DNA from: an uncultured Acidimicrobiales bacterium
Lineage (GTDB): Bacteria > Actinomycetota > Acidimicrobiia > Acidimicrobiales > SZUA-35
NCBI GenBank assembly: GCA_937981915.1
Contig: CALJMD010000081.1
Coordinates: 1 to 41,282, forward strand
Reading direction: 5' to 3'
DNA: 41,282 bases
The translations under genes and the position numbers were made by a program. Below are positions 35,028 to 41,282 of the stretch, in pieces. Positions within the stretch are counted from its first letter, which is position 1, and every line of letters starts with the position of its first letter. The notes beneath the pieces were generated by a model. The model saw nothing but the letters and a program-made list of their open reading frames with translations. It was not told where the DNA came from and did no database searches.

Positions 35028-36293
35028 GTGTCTGAGTTAAACACCGAGGCCGAAGGTGGCGGCCCCGGACCAGAACAGTACAACGATCCGATATACGCCG
35101 AGAGTGTGTTGAGGCGATTGGCCAGTCTGCGAGGTCGTGGCCTGACGGCTGAACAGATCTCGCATCGCATTGCTTTGACGCACCCCGAGCGTCCAGGCGG
35201 CGGAGCCTGGTCCCCCGTGACTGTCGGTCGAATGATCGAACTGGTGGATTCCGATGCAACTGGTCGGATCGCTCAGCCTCCGCCCACTCCGGTTCGCTCC
35301 TCACCCCCGCCGGTCCGTGCTCCTTCTGTCGCCCCTCCTGTTGCTTCCCGTCAGCCGCCCAGAAGGCAGGCAGAGCAGCGGTTACCTAGGTCGACCGAGC
35401 CCGTAGAGCCGGGTGGCGTGCGTCGCCGGGTGCCTGCACCTGCCGTCGATATGCATGATGCTGGACGGACGTCACGAGCTGGCTGGTTGCTTGGCGCTGC
35501 CACCATGGCGTTGGTGGTAGGAATCGCCACGACACTGGCTTGGACGCTGGGCTTGTTCGAAGACGACTCGGGGGTTTTGTCCAGCGAACAGGATGCGGCC
35601 TCCAGCGGCGGCGACGCCGACTCGAATGAATTCGAAGACGCCTCCGACGCCTTTGATGCATTGGCGTCGGAATTGCCGGGGGAGCCTTCCTCGTCCGACG
35701 ATGCAGCGGATGAAGACAAGTTCATCATACGAATCGAACCTCCGGCCGATGAAAGCGACGGTGGTGTGGCCCCGGCGACGGCGACGATTCGCAACGACGG
35801 CAAGTTGCATGTGGAGGGGGCCTTTGCTTCGGAGTCCGACGCCGACAACTTCGTGGCTCGGGCGGGTGAAGTCTTTGGCCCGGACAACATTGTGTCGGCC
35901 TATCTGATCAACCCGGATGCTCCTGAACCAACGGTGTCTGATGTGGCGTTGGACAAGCCGGTTTTGTTCAAGTCCGGATCGGCCGAGATTGACCCGGAGT
36001 ACATTCCGTTCCTCGAGGCGTGCGGCGACGTATTGAAACTGAATCCGACGATCGTTATGTCGATTTCGGCCTACACCGATTCGCAGGGGCCGAGCGAGTT
36101 CAACCTGGAGCTGTCGCAGGAGCGAGCGAATGCCATCGTCGAGTTCTACCGCACACTCGAAATCGATGATTCGCAGCTTGTCGGTGTCGGCCTGGGCGAA
36201 GAAGCGGCGTTCGCTGACAACAGCACCGACGATGGTCGGCAACAAAACCGACGGGCCATGCTGCAGTTGATGAACATCATGGGTGAGGGCTGA
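35028..36293 (+). CDS. HTH-like/transmembrane/BON-like/OmpA-domain envelope protein
   Basis: The 421 residues form an unusual chain. An N-terminal segment, about 21-72, resembles the helix-turn-helix 'recombinase' module ('LRRLASLRGRGLTAEQISHR...GGAWSPVTVGRMI'). A Pro/Arg-rich linker (about 82-140), one membrane helix (about 152-176) and an acidic linker follow. A BON-like repeat ('ATIRNDGKLHVEGAFASESDADNFV', about 246-295) leads to a C-terminal OmpA domain (about 300-418) with the peptidoglycan-binding stretch 'SAYTDSQGPSEFNLELSQERANAIV' and 'DGRQQNRRAML'. BON plus OmpA recalls mycobacterial OmpATb/ArfA. The HTH end would be cytoplasmic and the OmpA end outside. GTG start with GGAGGG. Its 3' end overlaps the MFS gene by 17 bases. 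Confidence 0.85.
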   Translation: MSELNTEAEGGGPGPEQYNDPIYAESVLRRLASLRGRGLTAEQISHRIALTHPERPGGGAWSPVTVGRMIELVDSDATGRIAQPPPTPVRSSPPPVRAPSVAPPVASRQPPRRQAEQRLPRSTEPVEPGGVRRRVPAPAVDMHDAGRTSRAGWLLGAATMALVVGIATTLAWTLGLFEDDSGVLSSEQDAASSGGDADSNEFEDASDAFDALASELPGEPSSSDDAADEDKFIIRIEPPADESDGGVAPATATIRNDGKLHVEGAFASESDADNFVARAGEVFGPDNIVSAYLINPDAPEPTVSDVALDKPVLFKSGSAEIDPEYIPFLEACGDVLKLNPTIVMSISAYTDSQGPSEFNLELSQERANAIVEFYRTLEIDDSQLVGVGLGEEAAFADNSTDDGRQQNRRAMLQLMNIMGEG

Positions 36294-37872
36294 TTTCCTC
36301 GACCGGCCGTGGAAGCGAACCGGTGGAGTCTGAGTCGGAGTCGAGGTCTGGATCGTCGGGGTTGAGTTGCTCCAGCTCTTGATTGGCGGTTTCGGGGAAC
36401 ACCAGAAGAATGATGGACACGGCGATCAAGGGGCCGAACATCATCGCCCCGATGCCGGAGCCGAGGTCATCCCATCGCACGGCCAACGAACCGACGAGCA
36501 CCAGCCCAAGTGCCGATCCGGCCACGCCGACGACATCAAGCATTCCACCGACCCGACCTCGGGCCTTGGTGGGGAACAACTCAGTGGAATAGCCTCGTAG
36601 GGCGGGCACGGCGGCGTTCATCGAGCAGAAGCCGACGAGGGCGGCCACCCACATTGCCGGCCCGGCCAGTTGATAGGAGGCGGTGTAGCCGACAGCTCCT
36701 ATAGCAATGGCGGTGGCTCCCACCTTTTTTCGGCCGATGACGTCAGCCAGGTAGCCGCCAATGGGGATTGACGCGGTGGAGGGAATCGAGACCAGCAGCT
36801 GGAAGACGGTGACGTCGAAGGCGCTGAAACCGCGGTCGTCGACGAGGAAGTCGTTTCGAAGCTGGGATGCCGGGGACAGGAACATCAAGAAGACAAAGGA
36901 GGTGGCGGCTAACATGACGAACCGGCCCCATTTGATGTCGCCTGACGACTCGGCTTGGTCGGCCACCACGTACCGTCGGGTCTCGGGGAGTCGACGACTC
37001 AACCACCAAAGTAGGGGAAGGAACGCCAGCGGGAAGACGAAGATCAACCTCCATCCGCCGACGACCAAATCGGCGAGCGGCAGTGTCCAGACCACCAGAG
37101 CGGCGCCGAAACCGGTGGTCATGGTGACAAAGGCAACGGCCAGCGCCCTGGAAGACGCCGGTACTTCCTCGGTAGCGGCCAGGCCGACCACGGTGATTAG
37201 GCCGGTGGTCAGACCTCTGGCAATGGCCTGAGAGATACCGAGTACGGCAAGACTCGGGGCCAGAGCCCCAATTGCAGTGAAGCCGATGGCGCCAGCCGCC
37301 ATCCAAATCATCAGCGGTCGACGACCAATCCGATCGGCGTAGCGGAGGAAAACGAATGACAGCAGAACGCCGATTCGAACCGCCGCCAACGTGTTGGCTT
37401 GGGCGTCAACAGCGGCCCCGAAGTCTCGAGCGGCGAACGTGATGGTTTGACCGATGATCACGCCCAGGTAGCCGGCCATCGTGCCGATGGTGCCGGCCAC
37501 GGCAATGAGCTGAGCAGTTTCGGCCGAGACGATTTCCTGGGGCCACCACCATCGGCGCCGTGGCGTGCGGTCGGCCGACCTGAATGCCTGCCGAAACAAC
37601 AGCCACAGGTACGGCCACCACAGCGGGATCGCCAGCTTGAACTCGACTCGTTCGGTGGCGGTTGGGAGAGCGGCGTCCGGGTCTCGTCGTTGCAGGTCAC
37701 CGTGGACGGTGACTGTCCGTCGGTAGTGACTGAACGGCCCTTCCTCCAGCTCGAAAACGTGATCGTCGCCGTCGTTGCCGACCGCCACTTCACGAACCAG
37801 GTCGGTTCGGGGCTTGAGCAGGTTGTCCAGGGTGGCTTTGTCAGCCAACCAGGTACTGGTAACGGTGGACAT
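36277..37872 (-). CDS. MFS transporter
   Basis: Secondary transporter of the major facilitator superfamily; substrate unknown. From ATG 37872 (531 residues) a soluble N-terminal region of about 90 residues, unusual for MFS, precedes twelve or so hydrophobic helices. The cytoplasmic loop motif 'RYADRIGRRPLMIW' and its second-half partner 'YLADVIGRKKVGA' are the MFS signature A pair. 'STELFPTKARGRVGG' suggests the sugar/metabolite-proton symporter branch. An in-frame GTG at 37923 would overlap the upstream small gene by 32 bases, so I prefer ATG 37872, although neither has a clear ribosome binding site. The C-terminus is acidic and Ser-rich. Confidence 0.88.
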   Translation of the reverse strand: MSTVTSTWLADKATLDNLLKPRTDLVREVAVGNDGDDHVFELEEGPFSHYRRTVTVHGDLQRRDPDAALPTATERVEFKLAIPLWWPYLWLLFRQAFRSADRTPRRRWWWPQEIVSAETAQLIAVAGTIGTMAGYLGVIIGQTITFAARDFGAAVDAQANTLAAVRIGVLLSFVFLRYADRIGRRPLMIWMAAGAIGFTAIGALAPSLAVLGISQAIARGLTTGLITVVGLAATEEVPASSRALAVAFVTMTTGFGAALVVWTLPLADLVVGGWRLIFVFPLAFLPLLWWLSRRLPETRRYVVADQAESSGDIKWGRFVMLAATSFVFLMFLSPASQLRNDFLVDDRGFSAFDVTVFQLLVSIPSTASIPIGGYLADVIGRKKVGATAIAIGAVGYTASYQLAGPAMWVAALVGFCSMNAAVPALRGYSTELFPTKARGRVGGMLDVVGVAGSALGLVLVGSLAVRWDDLGSGIGAMMFGPLIAVSIILLVFPETANQELEQLNPDDPDLDSDSDSTGSLPRPVEEISPHP

Positions 37873-37891
37873 TGAGGTTGCTATCGGCCGA

Positions 37892-38134
37892 CTAGGTCTC
37901 GGCTGGATCCTCTTGTCGCTCACCTTCGGAGATCAGGTCGGCTGCTGCGCCGGATTGGCCGCCTGTTGCCACGTCATCTGACGTGTCCTGGTCGTTGAGC
38001 TTGGCGTTAACCCGCCTTGTGGCCAGTCCCAACAGCCCAACCAGCACCAGCATCGGGGCCAGCACAACGAGAAGTTCGTCCCAGCCCCCCTGATGGGCCA
38101 GGGGGATCGCAGCCCAAACCGTGCCAATGGTCAT
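37892..38134 (-). CDS. Small membrane protein upstream of the MFS gene
   Basis: Eighty residues with one hydrophobic helix ('LLVVLAPMLVLVGLLGLATRRV', about 22-43) and an acidic, Gln/Ser-rich cytoplasmic tail. No family is recognised. Two things support it being real: TAGCCT lies 6 bases before ATG 38134 in the leaderless pattern seen elsewhere here, and it fills the gap between the MFS gene and divergent nifU. It may be coexpressed with the transporter (19 bases between stop and ATG 37872). Confidence 0.6.
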   Translation of the reverse strand: MTIGTVWAAIPLAHQGGWDELLVVLAPMLVLVGLLGLATRRVNAKLNDQDTSDDVATGGQSGAAADLISEGERQEDPAET

Positions 38135-38140
38135 GCATTC

Positions 38141-38146
38141 AGGCTA
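38141..38146 (-). promoter_or_regulatory. Candidate leaderless promoter of the small membrane protein gene
   Basis: TAGCCT on the minus strand lies 6 bases before ATG 38134. It is the fifth such arrangement in the window. It shares the 63-base divergent region with nifU. Confidence 0.45.
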
Positions 38147-38167
38147 CGCCGATGCGGATATCCTTAA

Positions 38168-38195
38168 GGTAACTCAAGACGAAAGTTTTGTTACC
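38168..38195 (+). promoter_or_regulatory. Inverted repeat/hairpin at the nifU start
   Basis: GGTAAC (38168-38173) and GTTACC (38190-38195) are inverted repeats 16 bases apart. Inside them AAGAC (38176-38180) can pair with GTTTT (38185-38189, one G-U) around GAAA, giving a bulged hairpin that ends 2 bases before GTG 38198. It also overlaps a possible -10 TAAGGT (38165-38170). It may be an operator or an RNA element blocking initiation. Confidence 0.45.
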
Positions 38196-38197
38196 CA

Positions 38198-38581
38198 GTG
38201 CCTGAGACCTCCCCAATTGCATCCAGCGCCGAGAACCTTGGTTCCAGCGACGCTGCTCCAGCTACCTCTGACTCGGCCGCTGGATCGGAAGCGACTGATT
38301 CGCCTTCACCGATGTTCGACAAGGTGGCCGAGGTAGTCAAAGTCATTCGACCTGCTGTGCAGGCGGATAACGGCGACATTTTCCTGAGAGATGTCGACGA
38401 CGAGTCGGGCGTGGTGTCAGTCGAGCTTGTCGGTGCCTGCATCAGCTGCCCGGCATCGAGTCAAACGTTGAAAGAGGGCCTCGAGCGCATTCTCAAGCAG
38501 CGGGTTGACGGCGTCACCGCCGTGCAGCACGTCGGCGAGGAACTGCTCGGCTACGAAGAGGGAACGTCAGTTTCTCTCTAG
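38198..38581 (+). CDS. NifU-type iron-sulfur cluster scaffold (Nfu)
   Basis: Assembles or carries Fe-S clusters for delivery to target enzymes. In the 127 residues, the C-terminal Nfu domain ('VVKVIRPAVQADNGDIFLRDV...') holds the cluster-binding CxxC in 'VGACISCPASSQTLKEGLERIL' (Cys81, Cys84). The first 38 residues are Ser/Ala-rich and disordered, longer than needed. If translation began at the internal ATG near 38312 ('MFDKVAEV'), this tail would be absent; the GTG start is favoured by its position next to the inverted repeat but has no Shine-Dalgarno sequence. Confidence 0.9.
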   Translation: MPETSPIASSAENLGSSDAAPATSDSAAGSEATDSPSPMFDKVAEVVKVIRPAVQADNGDIFLRDVDDESGVVSVELVGACISCPASSQTLKEGLERILKQRVDGVTAVQHVGEELLGYEEGTSVSL

Positions 38582-38611
38582 TGGCGTCGGCCCGGCGGCC
38601 CTAAAACTACA

Positions 38612-38644
38612 AAGCGGAGGCCCCTACAGTCGAGGCCCCCGCTT
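38612..38644. terminator. Bidirectional hairpin terminator between nifU and mscL
   Basis: AAGCGGAGGCC (38612-38622) pairs with GGCCCCCGCTT (38634-38644) with one mismatch and an 11-base loop. Read on the minus strand it is followed by a short T run (GTAGTTTTAG), suited to ending mscL transcripts. It sits between the two convergent stops. Confidence 0.7.
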
Positions 38645-38694
38645 GAAGTAAGTCAGTCCGAGACCAAACCCGGACTAGTTGCTCTGTCCGAAGA

Positions 38695-39045
38695 TCAGCG
38701 GCTCCGGAGAGCGTCCCGAATTTCGGTCAGCAGAGCCTGATCCGGCGTTTGGGCCAGTTCGGTGCTGGCACCGGCGCGAGCCAGTGACTTCACGATCATG
38801 AAGACAACCCAGGCCATGATGACAAAGCTGATGAGAGCGGCCAGCATGGCTCCGAGCGGAATGCCGGACGGGGCCCAGTCGGCGAAGGTGTCGCCGTCGG
38901 GGATGAATCCGGCCTTGCCGACCAGCGACAAGATTACGTTCACGACCGATTCGACTACCGGCGCGAAGGCCAGGGCCAGAATCAGACCGACGGCAATGGG
39001 AATAACGTTGAACTTCTCAAGGAATTCCCTGAATTCTTTAAGCAT
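38695..39045 (-). CDS. mscL: MscL-family mechanosensitive channel (short form)
   Basis: Membrane channel that opens under high tension to release solutes on osmotic downshift. The 116 residues start 'MLKEFREFLEKFNVIPIAVGLILALAFAPVVESVV', the MscL N-terminal helix and pore helix, followed by an outer loop ('FIPDGDTFADWAPSG'), a second helix ('LGAMLAALISFVIMAWVVFMIVKSL'), and the C-terminal 'LLTEIRDALRSR' helix. It is shorter than typical MscL, and the pore-helix sequence departs from the common Gly-rich pattern, so gating threshold may differ. AGGAGG 7 bases before ATG 39045 fixes the start. Confidence 0.85.
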   Translation of the reverse strand: MLKEFREFLEKFNVIPIAVGLILALAFAPVVESVVNVILSLVGKAGFIPDGDTFADWAPSGIPLGAMLAALISFVIMAWVVFMIVKSLARAGASTELAQTPDQALLTEIRDALRSR

Positions 39046-39097
39046 TTGGTCGCCTCCTAGGGCTACACACTGGGGATCCCGCGAATCCCAAGATCTA

Positions 39098-39112
39098 CCG
39101 ACACCATGTCGG
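39098..39112. other. Small hairpin in the gap upstream of mscL
   Basis: CCGACA (39098-39103) and TGTCGG (39107-39112) pair around CCA in the 154-base gap between mscL and the reductase gene. It could end the reductase transcript or lie in the mscL leader. I see no clear promoter for mscL in this gap. Confidence 0.35.
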
Positions 39113-39199
39113 ACGACAACCAGTATTGCGGCTGCGCCCACTCAGGTGGGTGATATTCACCGTCTGGGGCCGGTTTTGACCATTGCCGATCGTCTTGGA

Positions 39200-40702
39200 T
39201 CAGGCTCGATCGAGTCGGGTTCGAAGGGCCCGGAACCGCCCCTGCGCCCACGCCGCTAGTTCGGTTCCGGCGTTGGGGAACGTTTCTGAGATGTAGGTGT
39301 CGACTGCCTGCGTGACAGCGTCGCCGTAGGTGGGGTAGGGGATGACGGTCCCGTACCACTTGTGGAAGGCAATGTCGTTGGCCATAGCCAAGCTGAACAT
39401 TGCAATGAGGTCGCCGGCCCGAGGGCCGACAATGGTTGCTCCGAGAACCTGTCCGCTCAGTTTGCGCACGTCGACAATGAGAATCCCGTGGTCGGCTTCG
39501 TCGGTGTACGCCCGGTCGGTGGCCGACAAATCGACCGTTATGCGACGGACGTCGGCAGCCGGTACTTCCGGTTGGTCACCGATGGTGGCCACCTCGGGCG
39601 AGGTGTAGGTGACGGCGGGCCGAACCGGACGCTTCTTGAGCGGCAAGTAGGGGAGAGCGATCGCTTGGATCAGGCGGCGACCCCAGGCATTGGCCATGTG
39701 AGTCGTGCCTCCTTCGATAGTGACGTCGCCAACGGCCCAGACTCCTTCGATATTGGTTCGACCTTTGTCGTCGATGATGATCTGGCCGCCGTCTGTCGTC
39801 GCCACACCGACTTCGCCCAGCCCAAGGTTGCTGGAGTTGGGTACGCGGCCGACGGCGACAAGAACGGCGTCAACGTCGTCGAGGCCATCTGTCGGGTCTT
39901 CACCCAACGGTCCGATTTCCAATCGACGGTTTGCCGCCTGGAAGCGGTGTGGGGCCAAGCCCGGTTTCAGCTCGACCCCCTGGGCCTCAAGTGCCCGGGT
40001 CAGAACCTCGGCTGCGTCAGGAAGCAAGCCCGGAAGGATCTGCGCGGCGGCGTCGAGAACGGTTACCCGGGATCCGAGACGGTTGAACGCCACCGCCATC
40101 TCCAGGCCGATCGGGCCGGCACCGACGATGACCAGCCGCTCGGGGACCGCCTCTTGCTCGAACAGTTCCTCGTTGGTGAGGTACATGTCGTCGGGTAGGC
40201 CGGGAATAGGTATCCGGCGGGGCGACGATCCGGTGGCGACCACGATGTGATCCGCCCGGTAGGTCACGGGATTCACGACAAAACCGCCGGTCGTTGCCGG
40301 TGACGGCTGGTGGGTGGTATCAGGCGCTGACACGGTGACGGTGTTGGCCGAGGTCACGGTGGCGGTTCCGAAGACCAGATCGATGCCTTCCATTGAACCG
40401 AACTCGTCGCGCTCGTGAGCCTCAAGATCGTCGCGGCGTTGTCGCACCCGCTTGAGTAGCTCGGCGGTCGTCTCCGGAGCCACCTTCGAGGTTCCGGCCC
40501 CGTCAGAGGCCTTGGCCGAGAGATGCAGCAACGACTTGGACGGGATGCAACCGAAGTTGGTGCAGTCACCGCCGACCCGGCTCCGCTCGAGCATCAATAC
40601 CCGCTTGCCGAACCGTGACAGCCCGACTGCGGCGGTCAACCCACCGCTGCCGGAGCCGATGACGATGGCGTCGTACATCTCGTTGCTGTTGTTGTTATTC
40701 AT
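39200..40702 (-). CDS. Flavin pyridine-nucleotide disulfide oxidoreductase (mercuric reductase-like)
   Basis: FAD-dependent class I disulfide reductase family protein of 500 residues. It has the N-terminal FAD motif 'AIVIGSGSGGLTAA', the redox pair Cys47/Cys52 in 'GGDCTNFGCIPSKSLL', the NAD(P) site 'LVIVGAGPIGLEMAVAFNRLG', and the second FAD motif 'NIEGVWAVGDV'. At the C-terminus, where dihydrolipoamide dehydrogenase has a catalytic His-Glu, it reads 'IPYPTYGDAVTQ', closer to MerA-like proteins. It lacks an N-terminal heavy-metal domain and a terminal vicinal cysteine pair, so mercury reduction is unsupported. The start overlaps the TVP38-family gene by 4 bases. Confidence 0.9.
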   Translation of the reverse strand: MNNNNSNEMYDAIVIGSGSGGLTAAVGLSRFGKRVLMLERSRVGGDCTNFGCIPSKSLLHLSAKASDGAGTSKVAPETTAELLKRVRQRRDDLEAHERDEFGSMEGIDLVFGTATVTSANTVTVSAPDTTHQPSPATTGGFVVNPVTYRADHIVVATGSSPRRIPIPGLPDDMYLTNEELFEQEAVPERLVIVGAGPIGLEMAVAFNRLGSRVTVLDAAAQILPGLLPDAAEVLTRALEAQGVELKPGLAPHRFQAANRRLEIGPLGEDPTDGLDDVDAVLVAVGRVPNSSNLGLGEVGVATTDGGQIIIDDKGRTNIEGVWAVGDVTIEGGTTHMANAWGRRLIQAIALPYLPLKKRPVRPAVTYTSPEVATIGDQPEVPAADVRRITVDLSATDRAYTDEADHGILIVDVRKLSGQVLGATIVGPRAGDLIAMFSLAMANDIAFHKWYGTVIPYPTYGDAVTQAVDTYISETFPNAGTELAAWAQGRFRALRTRLDRA

Positions 40703-41282
40703 GAGTGGTCCGCTTCCTGCGAAGCTTGATTCTGTGTGGACGTGGACGGGTAACGCTTTTCGATTCGTGCTTTCACTATCGACCCGGCTGCGACCAGCAG
40801 CAGAGAGGCCACCAAGATCCTCAAGTCAAAAGAAGGTGTGCCATCGGCGAGCGACTCGACCGACGCTCCGAAGCCGACAAAGGCCACGGTGCCCGGGAGT
40901 GTGCCCAGAAACGAACCGGCCATAAACGATGGAAGGCGAAGCCGGAGGAAACCGCCGAGGTAACCAACGGCGTCAAACGGCAGGTACAGCAAACGCATGA
41001 TGGCAGTGGTCTCGAACGGGTGATCCTGGGCACGGCGACCGAGACGCCCGGTTAGTGCCAACAGACGCTGACCCAGCGTTCCGCTAAGAATGAATCGGCC
41101 CACGCCGTAGGCCGTCAAGGTTGACAGGTTGGAGGCGATGACCGTCCAGGCCGTGCCCCAGTACAAGCCGAACGCCAGTCCACCGACAATGGTGAGAACG
41201 CTGGCCGGGAACAACACCAGCGGTCGGGCCACATAGGCCACGACGAAGAGCGCCGGGCCCCACCAGTTGTCGACCAGGATCA
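40699..41282 (-). CDS. TVP38/TMEM64 (VTT-domain) membrane protein, 5' end outside window
   Basis: Integral membrane protein of the SNARE-associated/DedA-like VTT superfamily. Motifs are 'PLVLFPASVLTIVGGLAFGLYWGTAWTVIASNLSTLTAYGVGRF' and 'RLLYLPFDAVGYLGGFLRLRLPSFMAGSFLGTLPGTVAFVGFG', the paired re-entrant-loop pattern, with a last helix near 'ILVASLLLVAAGSIV'. The open frame continues to the window edge ('ILVDNWWGPALFVVAYVARP'), so the start lies outside. It ends inside the reductase gene (ATGA overlap), so the two are coupled; pairing of VTT proteins with MerA-like flavoproteins is common in bacteria. Proposed roles of the superfamily include lipid or ion transport. Confidence 0.9.
   Translation of the reverse strand, partial: ILVDNWWGPALFVVAYVARPLVLFPASVLTIVGGLAFGLYWGTAWTVIASNLSTLTAYGVGRFILSGTLGQRLLALTGRLGRRAQDHPFETTAIMRLLYLPFDAVGYLGGFLRLRLPSFMAGSFLGTLPGTVAFVGFGASVESLADGTPSFDLRILVASLLLVAAGSIVKARIEKRYPSTSTQNQASQEADHS

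Noticed and set aside
38695-39141. Longer mscL start at 39141
   Set aside because: AGGAGG is correctly spaced before the internal ATG at 39045, where the MscL sequence begins.
39200-40702. True mercuric reductase (merA)
   Set aside because: No N-terminal heavy-metal domain, no C-terminal vicinal cysteines, and no other mer genes nearby.

Overview
The window looks like a chromosomal core segment of a GC-rich actinobacterium. The best evidence is gene order. argS-lysA-hom-thrC-rho-rpmE-prfA-prmC-(rpiB-glyA)-wecA-atpZ/atpI-atpBEF(F)HAGDC follows the block known from Mycobacterium and Streptomyces. Several genes use GTG starts and several promoters look leaderless, which also fits. The separate b, b-like and delta ATP-synthase genes and the long-form threonine synthase point away from mycobacteria, perhaps towards Acidimicrobiia. 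That placement is inference. I see no tRNA, rRNA, CRISPR array, insertion sequence or phage gene. No gene-free stretch exceeds 300 bases.

Layout. 1-1827: a membrane-anchored protein with an internally duplicated outer region, cut at the left edge, followed by a strong terminator. 1915-4849: argS and lysA. 4862-10837: a cell-surface insertion relative to the usual lysA-hom adjacency. It holds a GH5-type glycoside hydrolase on a Thr-rich stalk, a very acidic low-complexity membrane protein, and an SppA-type S49 peptidase. 10917-13657: hom and thrC, overlapping by 4 bp; thrB is not in its usual place. 13916-19282: rho, type B L31, an unknown gene, prfA and prmC. 19304-22141: rpiB, glyA and a stand-alone LigD-type polymerase domain. 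22230-23468: wecA-like polyprenyl-phosphate sugar-1-phosphate transferase.

23745-32210 is a complete F-type ATP synthase operon: atpZ, atpI, a, c, two b-type subunits, delta, alpha, gamma, beta, epsilon. A 13-bp tandem triplet lies just before it, and hairpins lie between several cistrons. They could tune subunit stoichiometry, but this is untested.

32268-41282: class II fructose bisphosphatase (glpX); a convergent PPK2 polyphosphate kinase; a divergent J-domain protein; a membrane protein with an N-terminal helix-turn-helix-like segment, BON-like and OmpA domains; an MFS transporter with a small membrane protein upstream of it; a NifU-type Fe-S scaffold; a short MscL; and a flavin disulfide reductase-like protein coupled to a TVP38-family membrane protein that runs off the right edge.

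Functionally the window combines amino-acid synthesis (Lys, Thr, Ser/Gly), translation and termination factors, energy conservation and envelope proteins. The least explained items are the duplicated protein at the left edge, the lysA-hom surface island, the gene coupled to prfA, the HTH-TM-OmpA fusion and the atp leader repeats.
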